Of a stretch of 64,000 bases of DNA, positions 1 through 7,191 are shown one piece after another. Position 1 is the stretch's first letter; every line of letters begins with the position of its first letter. Origin of the DNA: Lysinibacillus sp. BPa_S21 (GTDB lineage Bacteria > Bacillota > Bacilli > Bacillales_A > Planococcaceae); contig NZ_JALIRS010000007.1 of the NCBI RefSeq assembly GCF_023337795.1, positions 1 through 64,000 on the forward strand, in the 5' to 3' direction. The position numbers were made by a program, and so were the translations under genes. Under the pieces are notes generated by a model. It was not told where the DNA came from and searched no databases. It saw only the letters and a program-made list of their open reading frames with translations.

Positions 1-182
1 TTGTAGCTGACGCTTCGCTTTCGCTACAGAAAACATTTGCTGCTGTCGCTTCGCTTTCGCGCAGATAAAACATTTGTAGCTGACGCTTCGCTTTCGCTAC
101 AGAAAACATTTGCTGCTGCCGCTTCGCTTTCGCGCAGAGCAGAGCTTCCTGGGGGCGTCCAGTCTCAACTCTAATCAACCAC
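1..182. repeat. Tandem 36/37-bp repeat array joined to one end of the intergenic inverted repeat
   Basis: Four consecutive units of 36-37 bp alternate between a 'tagctgacgcttcgctttcgctac' type and a 'ctgctgtcgcttcgctttcgcgc' type, separated by 'agaaaacatt' spacers. The last unit runs into 'cctgggggcgtcc' and 'ctctaatcaacc', which is the distal end of the large intergenic repeat seen elsewhere in the window. Reverse-complemented, the unit matches the array at 3500-3615. Reading frames through it are low-complexity and are not genes. Confidence 0.85.
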
Positions 183-306
183 ATTTCATAGCGTGTATTT
201 TTTGGCATTTTTTTTATTATGATAAAACGAGACATAATAAATACTTTATTAATAAAAAGCTTAATTTGATTGACAATTTTGTTTTTCAAAACGTGAAGAA
301 CCAACT

Positions 307-606
307 TCATATAGAAGTTGGTTCTTCCTTATGTCGAGGATACTTATTTACCACATGTAATGCATGAATAATCTCTTTATTGATTTGTTCGATACTATCA
401 GGAGTATTCATCATTTTAAATGCTTCATCTCGGGCTTCCATAGATGTAACATACTTGCTAGGCAATGCATTTAGTGTAAGTGCCACTGTGTCAAGTTCAC
501 AGATTTCACATTTACAAAATGTTTGATATTCCGGTCCTCGTAGTAGAAAACTTACTAAACCACGCACAATTTCCTCTGTAACATTTACTAAAATAGGATC
601 TGACAT
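307..606 (-). CDS. comFB: ComFB family protein (possible cyclic-dinucleotide receptor)
   Basis: A 99-residue protein carrying the ComFB signature: a paired-cysteine segment CKCEICELD followed by VALTLNALPSKYV, which aligns with the CxxCxxDVLALSLNKxxPxYV core of B. subtilis ComFB. The ATG at 606 is preferred over the upstream TTG because AAGG lies 7 nt before it. Homologues sit in the comF competence operon in B. subtilis; here the gene stands alone, with no comFA or comFC neighbour. ComFB-domain proteins in other bacteria have been reported to bind cyclic di-nucleotides. That role is known for the family, not shown here. The cysteines suggest a metal or structural site. Confidence 0.8.
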   Translation of the reverse strand: MSDPILVNVTEEIVRGLVSFLLRGPEYQTFCKCEICELDTVALTLNALPSKYVTSMEARDEAFKMMNTPDSIEQINKEIIHALHVVNKYPRHKEEPTSI

Positions 607-766
607 ATTCAAACCTTCGCCTCATTTATATTTAATTGTTACATTAATTCCTGAAACCATAATAACGTTAACAAAGCTTTTTTTCAAGAATCGAGTAGCA
701 CCTATATCAACTACTATCTCTAGCTCCTTAGAATGAATAAATCCCTTCCTCCTGAATAAATCTTAT

Positions 767-2893
767 TCACCATTTCTTAGTTTTGATTAATCGTAATGAG
801 TTAAACACAACTAGTAATGTAGCACCCATATCTGCAAAGATTGCAATCCACAATGTTAGCCATCCTGGGATTACGAGTAATAGGGCAACTAATTTTAGAG
901 CTAGGGCAAATATAATGTTCTCTTTAATGATGCGTAATGTTTTTCTACTTAAACCAATTGTATAAGGAAGCTTCGTTAAATCATCACTCATTAATGCAAT
1001 ATCTGCAGTTTCCAGTGCTGCATCCGTACCAGCACCTCCCATTGCAATGCCGACATTGGCTGAGGCAAGTGCCGGTGCATCATTGACACCATCTCCTACC
1101 ATCGCCACTGCACCAAACTGTGCACGTAAATCTTTAATGGCCATTAGCTTTTCAGCTGGTAATAAACTTGCTCTCACATCTGTCATATTTAAAGACGTCG
1201 CAATTGCCTGTGCAGTTGGTTCTGCATCACCTGTTAGCATCACTTTATGCTTCACTTTTAAACCATTTAATTTATTTAACACATCGTTACTTTCTGGACG
1301 CAATTGATCAGCAATGCCAATCATCCCAATAAACTGATCATTACTAACAGCTGCTACAACTGTTTTACCCTGTTGTTGAAGTTTTTTAACCTGTTTGTTT
1401 ATCATTTCATCAACAGTCGTTAATGTAGCAATCCATTTTAAGCTTCCCACATAGATTGTTTGACCGTCGACCGTCGCATAAGCACCCTTGCCTGTTACGG
1501 ATTGAAAGTCTGTTGGTATTAGATCAGTTAAATTTTTATCATGTAATGCCTGTAAAATAGCTTTAGCTAATGGATGCTGTGATTGCTTTTCAACGGCCGC
1601 TACTAGTTGTAAAACATAATCCTCAGACATCTCCTGCGCTGTAATAACATCCGTTACAGCGGGTTGACCTTTTGTAAGTGTACCTGTCTTATCAAATGCT
1701 ATTGCTTCAATATGACCAAGTTGCTCTAAATGAATGCCGCCCTTAATAAGAACGCCTTGTCTAGCAGCATTCCCAATTGCTGTTACAATAGCCACTGGTG
1801 TAGAAACGACTAATGCACATGGACACCCTACAACAAGGACAGCTAATCCTTGGTAAATCCAATGTTGCCAATCACCTATAAATAAAGGTGGTATAACCGC
1901 TACAAGTAAAGCAATAATCATAATTGCAGGCGTGTAATATTTCGCAAATCGATCCACAAACTGCTGTGAAGGTGCTTTTTCTGCCTGTGCTTCTTCAACA
2001 AGATGAATGATTTTTGCAATTGTTGTGTCCTCTACTCGCTTCGTCACACGAACCTCTAGGGCACCTTCTTCATTTAAAGTTCCGGCAAATACTTCGTCAT
2101 CAATTGTTTTACTAACCGGAATTGATTCACCTGTAATCGCCGCCTGATTCACTGCCGACAATCCACTAATAACAATTCCGTCCATCGCAATCTTCTGACC
2201 TGGTTTAACAATTAGAATGTCACCAATTTCTATCTCCTCAGTCGGCAGCTCCATTTCGTGGAAATGCTCCCCATGTGCTCGTTTTATCGTGGCTGTCGGT
2301 GGAGCTATATCCATTAGCTGACGAATGGATTGTCGCGCCTTATCCATTGAATACGCTTCAAGTGCTTCACTTACTGCGAATAAAAAGACAACTACCGCTG
2401 CTTCTTCCCATTCTCCTATAATGGCTGCACCTAATACCGCAATGGTCATCAGCGTCTTCATATCAAATTCAAAGCGTGCTAAATTGCGGAAACCAGTTTT
2501 AAAAATTCCTATTCCACCAACTAAAATCGCGATAATAAACATCCCAATAGTTAGCGGATCCGTTTCACTACGCATTGCTCCAAACACATACCCGAGTACT
2601 ACGAATAACAAAGAGATTCCCGCTAAAATATTTTCTGTTTTCCGATAAAAAGGTGTTGATTTTTCAATTGTTCTTGCAGTTGATTGGGATACCTTTATGC
2701 CATCGAAGGCACCTGCTTCTTCAAGTTGATCAACATCAATGCTGCCCACGACTGTTATTTTTGAAGCACCAAAATTCACTTGTGCATCCCGAACCTCTGG
2801 AATAGCTTTCACGTTTTTTTCAAACTTTGCTGCACAGCTAGCACAGGATAAGTTTTGTAGCCTATATTCTTGTTTAGTTGGAGTCGCTGCCAT
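767..2893 (-). CDS. cadA: Cadmium/zinc-exporting P1B-type ATPase
   Basis: A 708-residue heavy-metal ATPase that pumps soft divalent cations (Cd2+, Zn2+, Pb2+) out of the cytoplasm. One N-terminal HMA domain carries the metal motif CASC (about residues 20-23). Then come the TGES actuator motif, the transmembrane metal motif CPC in VVGCPCALV, the phosphorylation motif DKTGTLT, and the hinge GDGVNDAPALA. The CPC and the neighbouring cadC favour the CadA/ZntA (P1B-2) class over copper pumps. The ATG at 2893 follows GAGGGG by 7 nt; an in-frame TTG two codons earlier is less likely. It overlaps the end of cadC by 20 bp, so the two are translated from one message. It is likely induced by metal through CadC. 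Confidence 0.93.
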   Translation of the reverse strand: MAATPTKQEYRLQNLSCASCAAKFEKNVKAIPEVRDAQVNFGASKITVVGSIDVDQLEEAGAFDGIKVSQSTARTIEKSTPFYRKTENILAGISLLFVVLGYVFGAMRSETDPLTIGMFIIAILVGGIGIFKTGFRNLARFEFDMKTLMTIAVLGAAIIGEWEEAAVVVFLFAVSEALEAYSMDKARQSIRQLMDIAPPTATIKRAHGEHFHEMELPTEEIEIGDILIVKPGQKIAMDGIVISGLSAVNQAAITGESIPVSKTIDDEVFAGTLNEEGALEVRVTKRVEDTTIAKIIHLVEEAQAEKAPSQQFVDRFAKYYTPAIMIIALLVAVIPPLFIGDWQHWIYQGLAVLVVGCPCALVVSTPVAIVTAIGNAARQGVLIKGGIHLEQLGHIEAIAFDKTGTLTKGQPAVTDVITAQEMSEDYVLQLVAAVEKQSQHPLAKAILQALHDKNLTDLIPTDFQSVTGKGAYATVDGQTIYVGSLKWIATLTTVDEMINKQVKKLQQQGKTVVAAVSNDQFIGMIGIADQLRPESNDVLNKLNGLKVKHKVMLTGDAEPTAQAIATSLNMTDVRASLLPAEKLMAIKDLRAQFGAVAMVGDGVNDAPALASANVGIAMGGAGTDAALETADIALMSDDLTKLPYTIGLSRKTLRIIKENIIFALALKLVALLLVIPGWLTLWIAIFADMGATLLVVFNSLRLIKTKKW

Positions 2894-3245
2894 TTCCAAT
2901 CCCCTCTTTCACATGTTCGTAAGCAACCGTTACAATTTGATACACATGTTCATCAGCTAAAGAGTAGTACATTTGCTTTCCTTTTCGATATGACTTCGCT
3001 AAGTTATTATCTTTTAAATATCGTAAATGATGCGATGCTGTTGCTACTGACGATCCGATAATGGAGGCAACATCGCAAACACATAATTCATCTTCGACCG
3101 TTAAGGCATACGCAATTTTAAGTCTTGTTTCATCAGATAATGCCTTTAAAAACTTTGCTACTCCTGATAGATCAGGCATTTGTTGTTGAACCTTAATGAC
3201 CGCTTCTTCATGAACTTGTGTTATCTCGCATACTTCTTTTGGCAT
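2874..3245 (-). CDS. cadC: ArsR/SmtB family metal-sensing repressor (CadC/CzrA-like)
   Basis: A 123-residue winged-helix repressor that leaves DNA on binding metal. The ArsR core is visible: FLKALSDETRLKIAYAL, then ELCVCDVA with the alpha-3 cysteine pair, the recognition helix SVATASHHLRYLK, and the wing. The C-terminal helix has D-x-H-(10)-H-x-x-E in DEHVYQIVTVAYEHVKE, the exact spacing of the alpha-5 zinc site of CadC and CzrA. Both alpha-3 and alpha-5 site residues therefore seem present, although only one cysteine remains in the N-terminal arm. It is first in the cadCA operon and has two matching operator-like inverted repeats upstream. Confidence 0.92.
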   Translation of the reverse strand: MPKEVCEITQVHEEAVIKVQQQMPDLSGVAKFLKALSDETRLKIAYALTVEDELCVCDVASIIGSSVATASHHLRYLKDNNLAKSYRKGKQMYYSLADEHVYQIVTVAYEHVKEGIGNGSDSN

Positions 3246-3256
3246 TTCCTCACCTC

Positions 3257-3325
3257 ATTCAAATGTTCGTTTGATTGTTTTCACTATAACATAATATTCC
3301 ATCTTATTCAAACAAATATTTGAAT
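3257..3325 (-). promoter_or_regulatory. cadCA promoter with two CadC-type operators
   Basis: On the minus strand there is a good sigma-A promoter: -35 TTGAAT (3306-3311), a 17-bp spacer and -10 TATAGT (3283-3288). Two inverted repeats of the same geometry (7-bp arms, 6-bp gap) flank it. One is ATTCAAA/TTTGAAT at 3306-3325 and covers the -35. The other is ATTCAAA/TTTGATT at 3257-3276, between the -10 and the cadC ribosome site. Binding at both would block polymerase access and escape. Operator identity is inferred from position and family. Confidence 0.75.
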
Positions 3326-3402
3326 GTAAATGATTTATATCACAAATTTAAAAAATGTCTTTATATCAATGATGCCCCAGCATAATTGATTGTTATTTGC
3401 GA

Positions 3403-3476
3403 TGCAGTAAAAAAATCGTATTTCCTTTTTAGAAAATACGATTTTTTATATTGTTTGAAAAATTATTGCTAACTAA
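3403..3476. repeat. Dispersed hairpin repeat, copy 1
   Basis: A 13-bp perfect stem, AAAAATCGTATTT (3411-3423) pairing with AAATACGATTTTT (3434-3446), sits inside a longer conserved block running from 'gcagtaa' to 'gaaaaattattg'. A second copy with the same flanks lies at 9641-9718. The stem with T/A tracts on both sides could terminate transcription in either direction, but no gene ends nearby. Confidence 0.65.
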
Positions 3477-3499
3477 GATTATAGTGTCATTAAAACAAC

Positions 3500-3730
3500 A
3501 AATGGGTTTGTCTGTGCGAAAGCGAAGCGGCAGCAGCAAATGGGTTTGTCTGTGCGAAAGCGAAGCGGCAGCAGCAAATGGTTTTGTCCTGCGCGAAAGC
3601 GAAGTATTAGCAACAGGTGTGCAATCGCTTCACTGTTATAAGTCTTTTCTGTTTGATCACTGTGAGTAGCAATAGTGTTAGCTCTACGCTTGGTTGGAGT
3701 AGACTTGAACGGAAACCACCCTCATCTAAA
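3500..3730. repeat. 38-bp tandem repeat array followed by a minimal intergenic inverted repeat
   Basis: Three copies of a 38-bp unit start at 3500, 3538 and 3576. Each contains 'gcgaaagcgaagcggcagc'; the third copy is diverged. About 80 bp further on, 3690-3725 reads as the two ends of the large intergenic repeat joined directly (ttggttggagtagac, then gaacggaaaccacc), like an internally deleted copy. The open frame across the array is not a gene. Confidence 0.75.
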
Positions 3731-3786
3731 GGAACCACAAAGAATATCTTAATCATTCTAAATAAAATAGGTTGATATTGCCTAAC

Positions 3787-4887
3787 TCATATATATCGCC
3801 ATTTCTTATTGTATATTTTTAAAAATACTATAGAGCTAATTATAATTACTAAAAGCAGTCCTAAGGCAATAAAAGGAGCTAGAATCACTTTGTTACTTAT
3901 TTGCAGATAATAAAATGCTTCGAATAAACGTTTTGTTTGCATGATATATGGGATTGTATAAATGAATAGTTTAGCAATCCATCCTCTCTCCGCTAGCAAA
4001 TTTAATAAATTTACAATTAGAAATGGCAAAAAGAATATAGCCATTGAAAATAAAAAGCTTATAAAGCTAGCTTTTACAACAGAGGAGATTGACAAACAAA
4101 TTATCGAAAAACATATACTTCCCAAAAGTAGAAATAATAGCTGAATTAGCAGAAACTCGAATAATGTCAATGTGTATGGCGACATAGACAAACTAGAATG
4201 AAACTGTATCGGAGAATTAAAACCTTCTGCTATATACATCCAATAGTTTACGTGACTACCCGTTCTATATATATTAAAAATCACACTAAAAATCACTGTT
4301 CCAATATAAATAACCATTGTGTAAAGAAGTGTCACTACCAATTTTGCTTGCACCAATTTGCATCTTCCAAATTTTGATGTTAATGTATATTGAATCATAC
4401 CCGTCTGTTGGTCACGAGCAAATAGATTATACAATCCAACTATTAATAATATTCCAATTGCTATTAACCCTTCACCGCCTAGAAATTCAGATAAAAATAT
4501 TGGATACTCTGTCTTCTCTATATACATAGTATTTACCTGCTCACGCATCGTAATTTCTTTTTCTAATGCGGACGTCTGAGGTCGTGCTTTCAATTGATTT
4601 ATGATTGTAGATTGCTTATCCATCAGCGTCTGTGCTTCATCTATTCTATAAAAGACATTCACTTCAGGGCCTATTTCGAATTCTTTAGTAGCTAAAATTT
4701 CCCGTGCTTCTTGGATATCCTTTTCTGTTATTGGATTCTGAATTTCTTCAAATGCATTAAGTTCTTCAATAGACATATTAAAATATGTTTTACTAATCCA
4801 AAGTAAAGATAGGATAGCCACTAACATAATATAAATGAGTTTTTGCTGCCAAAGTAATTTCCATTCCCACCAAATAAGCTGTTTCAC
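3787..4887 (-). CDS. ABC transporter permease
   Basis: A 366-residue membrane protein with one N-terminal helix, an extracytoplasmic domain of about 110 residues (35-145), then five or six further hydrophobic segments. This is the architecture of ABC-2 type permeases such as YxlG-class and bacitracin/lantibiotic-export permeases. The start is GTG, overlapping the stop of the preceding ATPase gene as GTGA, with GAGGGG 8 nt upstream, so the two are translationally coupled. It is the last gene of the sigma-factor operon. Substrate unknown. Confidence 0.8.
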   Translation of the reverse strand: MKQLIWWEWKLLWQQKLIYIMLVAILSLLWISKTYFNMSIEELNAFEEIQNPITEKDIQEAREILATKEFEIGPEVNVFYRIDEAQTLMDKQSTIINQLKARPQTSALEKEITMREQVNTMYIEKTEYPIFLSEFLGGEGLIAIGILLIVGLYNLFARDQQTGMIQYTLTSKFGRCKLVQAKLVVTLLYTMVIYIGTVIFSVIFNIYRTGSHVNYWMYIAEGFNSPIQFHSSLSMSPYTLTLFEFLLIQLLFLLLGSICFSIICLSISSVVKASFISFLFSMAIFFLPFLIVNLLNLLAERGWIAKLFIYTIPYIMQTKRLFEAFYYLQISNKVILAPFIALGLLLVIIISSIVFLKIYNKKWRYI

Positions 4888-5759
4888 GTTGATTGCCCCT
4901 CACTAAAATAATATAAATATAAATCTTCTAATGTCGGTTCCTTCATAACTGCTTGAGGTAATGGCTTTTTATGGTGATATAAGCGTACTCGAATTCGACC
5001 ACCATGCTTTTCAATTGCTCCAACTTTGTACTGTTCTTCAATATAAATTAGCTCTTCGGGTAAAATATCAACTTCCCATACTTGTTTGGCTAATTTCTTA
5101 AGAACATTCTCCGGTTCATCTAACTGCTCCAAACAACCATTGTTTAAAATACACACATAATCTGTTAAGCCTTCTAGGTCACTAGCTATATGTGTAGTAT
5201 AAAGAATAATGCGATTTACAGATAAATTAGCAATTAGAGACCTAAATCTAATTCTTTCTTTAGGGTCTAATCCAGCGGTTGGTTCATCCAAAATCAATAA
5301 TTGGGGGTCATTTAACATCGCTTGCGCAATCCCTACACGTTGTTTCATTCCTCCAGATAAATTTTTTATCTTTTGATAGCGATCGTCATATAAATTAACT
5401 TGCTTTAGCCAGTACTCTACTTTCTCCTTTAAAGCATGATTAGCGATGCCCTTTAATGTGCCAATATACATCAGAAAATCATAAACCTTCATATTTGGAT
5501 AAAATGGAACATGCTGTGGTACATATCCTATTGCATCACGATAACTCTCTCCTAATAACTCAATAGGTTGACCATTCCAATAAACAGCTCCTTTTGTAGG
5601 CTTGATTAAATTTAAAATAATACGCATTAAGGTCGTTTTACCAGAGCCGTTTGCTCCTAAAAAACTATAGACACCCGGTTTAAATATCATAGATATATTA
5701 TCTAATACTTGCTTTGTTTTATAATTTTTATAGATGGATTTTAAACATAGTTCATTCAA
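4884..5759 (-). CDS. ABC transporter ATP-binding protein
   Basis: A 291-residue ATPase with Walker A GANGSGKT, Q-loop YVPQHVPFY, signature LSGGMKQRVG, Walker B LLILDEPTAGLD and the switch histidine in YTTHIASD. A C-terminal extension of about 75 residues follows the nucleotide-binding domain, as in YxlF/YtrB-type exporters. The start is TTG at 5759, 9 nt after AAGGAGG, overlapping the end of the upstream membrane-protein gene by 8 bp. It pairs with the permease that follows. Confidence 0.9.
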   Translation of the reverse strand: MNELCLKSIYKNYKTKQVLDNISMIFKPGVYSFLGANGSGKTTLMRIILNLIKPTKGAVYWNGQPIELLGESYRDAIGYVPQHVPFYPNMKVYDFLMYIGTLKGIANHALKEKVEYWLKQVNLYDDRYQKIKNLSGGMKQRVGIAQAMLNDPQLLILDEPTAGLDPKERIRFRSLIANLSVNRIILYTTHIASDLEGLTDYVCILNNGCLEQLDEPENVLKKLAKQVWEVDILPEELIYIEEQYKVGAIEKHGGRIRVRLYHHKKPLPQAVMKEPTLEDLYLYYFSEGQST

Positions 5760-6516
5760 GACTTGATGCCTCCTTGTATTTCCAAATTACTTTCATCATT
5801 ATGGTTAATAGAAAAACAAAAACACAAAGATGAATAGTTATATCCATTTCAATCCATAATCGTAATAAATTTTGTTGCACTATTAATAATATTGAAAGCA
5901 ATAGCCAAAAAGGCCCTATAATATAAACATTGTTCCAATGAATAGGTGTATATAATGAAATGATTAGTAGGAAAATAGCTACTAGCATTGCTGGAATAAG
6001 CCATACGATAAGCAATGTAACTAAATGTTTGATGGATAAAAATCCACTGACGAAAACGATTGGTGCAACAGCAATAAAATGTAATCCTAATGCAATTAAC
6101 AGCCGTACAATAAATAATTGCCCTGTTCCGTATTTAAAAGTCCATTCAAGCTCGTTCATCCCAAAAGTTTTCGTTTTAAAGCATTCAGTTAAACAAACAA
6201 CTATGGATAAAGGTGATAATAAAAAGATCACCTGAATTGTCATCTCAATTGATGCTTGTATACCCATCCATAAACCGAACAGTAAAATTAGAAATTGTAA
6301 TGAAATAACAAGACGATTTGTGACTGTCCACTCTACTCTCAATTTTTTTAATAAAGACGGTTGTTTAACTTGATCTTCCTTATCAAGTAAAGTACCTATA
6401 AACTGAATTGTTTCTTCTATTCTTTTCTCATTCGGTGTCGGAACTGGGAATGTATCTAAATTGACTTCTACATCTTTCTTAACTTTTGTCATATTTTCAT
6501 CATTAAACGATGTCAT
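5752..6516 (-). CDS. Membrane protein, candidate anti-sigma factor or transporter subunit
   Basis: A 254-residue protein with a soluble N-terminal segment of about 70 residues and five or six hydrophobic helices, roughly from residue 70 to 245. I do not recognise a named family. It overlaps the sigma-factor gene by 14 bp. In many ECF operons the gene directly after the sigma factor encodes its membrane anti-sigma partner, as YxlC does in the B. subtilis sigY operon. The many helices fit equally well with a second ABC permease-like subunit. Confidence 0.6.
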   Translation of the reverse strand: MTSFNDENMTKVKKDVEVNLDTFPVPTPNEKRIEETIQFIGTLLDKEDQVKQPSLLKKLRVEWTVTNRLVISLQFLILLFGLWMGIQASIEMTIQVIFLLSPLSIVVCLTECFKTKTFGMNELEWTFKYGTGQLFIVRLLIALGLHFIAVAPIVFVSGFLSIKHLVTLLIVWLIPAMLVAIFLLIISLYTPIHWNNVYIIGPFWLLLSILLIVQQNLLRLWIEMDITIHLCVFVFLLTIMMKVIWKYKEASSLE

Positions 6517-7063
6517 CCTCAGACTCCCTCCTTACCATACCTGCTAATTTTTTTAATCCTTGCGTGACACGTGATTTGACAGTATTTTCATTTGTTTGGG
6601 TTATTTGTGCGATTTCTCCATATTTATAACCGTGATAGTACTTTAAAATAATCGCTTCGCTTTGTTGTTCCGGTAAAATTCTTAATGCATTTTGGATTTC
6701 TTGAGATTGTTCTTTTATTTCGTAAATTTGAATAATATTCTTTTTTTCATCAATGATACGACCTTCCTCTATTTGTTCTTCCTGCTTGCGATTTTGAGCT
6801 ATTTTAGAGCGTGTATAGTCTCTAACCTGATTTAAAGCTATTGTAATTAACCATTTTCTAAATTGATTTCTATATTCGTATAGTTTGATAGACTTGATCA
6901 TCTTTACAAAAACTTCTTGTGTTAAGTCATAGGCAAGTTCTTGACTTTGCAATCTACGATAAATAAAGGAATATATTTCATGATAATAACGCCTGATTAA
7001 TGTATCGAGAGCTGCTTTGCTATTATGTTGTTGAATCTCCATAATTAATTCATCATCTGACAT
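6503..7063 (-). CDS. ECF-type RNA polymerase sigma factor
   Basis: A 186-residue sigma-70 family protein. Region 2 includes RRYYHEIYSFIYRRL and LAYDLTQEVFVKMIKSI; region 4 includes LPEQQSEAIILKYYHGYKYGEIA and ENTVKSRVTQGLKKL. The ATG at 7063 is preferred because an AAGGGGG element lies 7 nt upstream; the TTG at 7081 has no such element. It heads an overlapping four-gene operon with a membrane protein and an ABC exporter, resembling sigY-yxlCDEFG in gene order. The signal it responds to is unknown. Self-activation is likely, but I see no clear ECF promoter. Confidence 0.88.
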   Translation of the reverse strand: MSDDELIMEIQQHNSKAALDTLIRRYYHEIYSFIYRRLQSQELAYDLTQEVFVKMIKSIKLYEYRNQFRKWLITIALNQVRDYTRSKIAQNRKQEEQIEEGRIIDEKKNIIQIYEIKEQSQEIQNALRILPEQQSEAIILKYYHGYKYGEIAQITQTNENTVKSRVTQGLKKLAGMVRRESEDDIV

Positions 7064-7123
7064 CTCCTTACCCCCTTTCAACTAGAAGAACGAAGTGTGT
7101 AAATAAATAGTTTTAAATCTATT

Positions 7124-7162
7124 AAAACAAAAAACTCCTTTCTATATGAAAATAGAAAGGAA
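7124..7162 (-). terminator. Intrinsic terminator after the acylase gene
   Basis: A 10-bp stem, TCCTTTCTAT (7136-7145) with ATAGAAAGGA (7152-7161), is followed on the minus strand by a T-rich tract. It separates the penicillin-acylase gene from the sigma-factor operon. Confidence 0.8.
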
Positions 7163-7191
7163 TTTTAGTTGTTCACGTGTATAAAATTTTC

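Noticed and set aside
1-182. CRISPR array
   Set aside because: The spaced repeats have near-constant, repeat-like spacers, not unique ones, and no cas genes are present.
110-367. Open frame of 85 codons on the plus strand at the window start
   Set aside because: Begins in the tandem repeat and overlaps the ComFB gene antisense.
3451-3669. Open frame of 72 codons on the plus strand with a repeated MGLSVRKRSG-like motif
   Set aside because: The peptide repeat is just the 38-bp DNA repeat read through; no ribosome site and no conserved domain.
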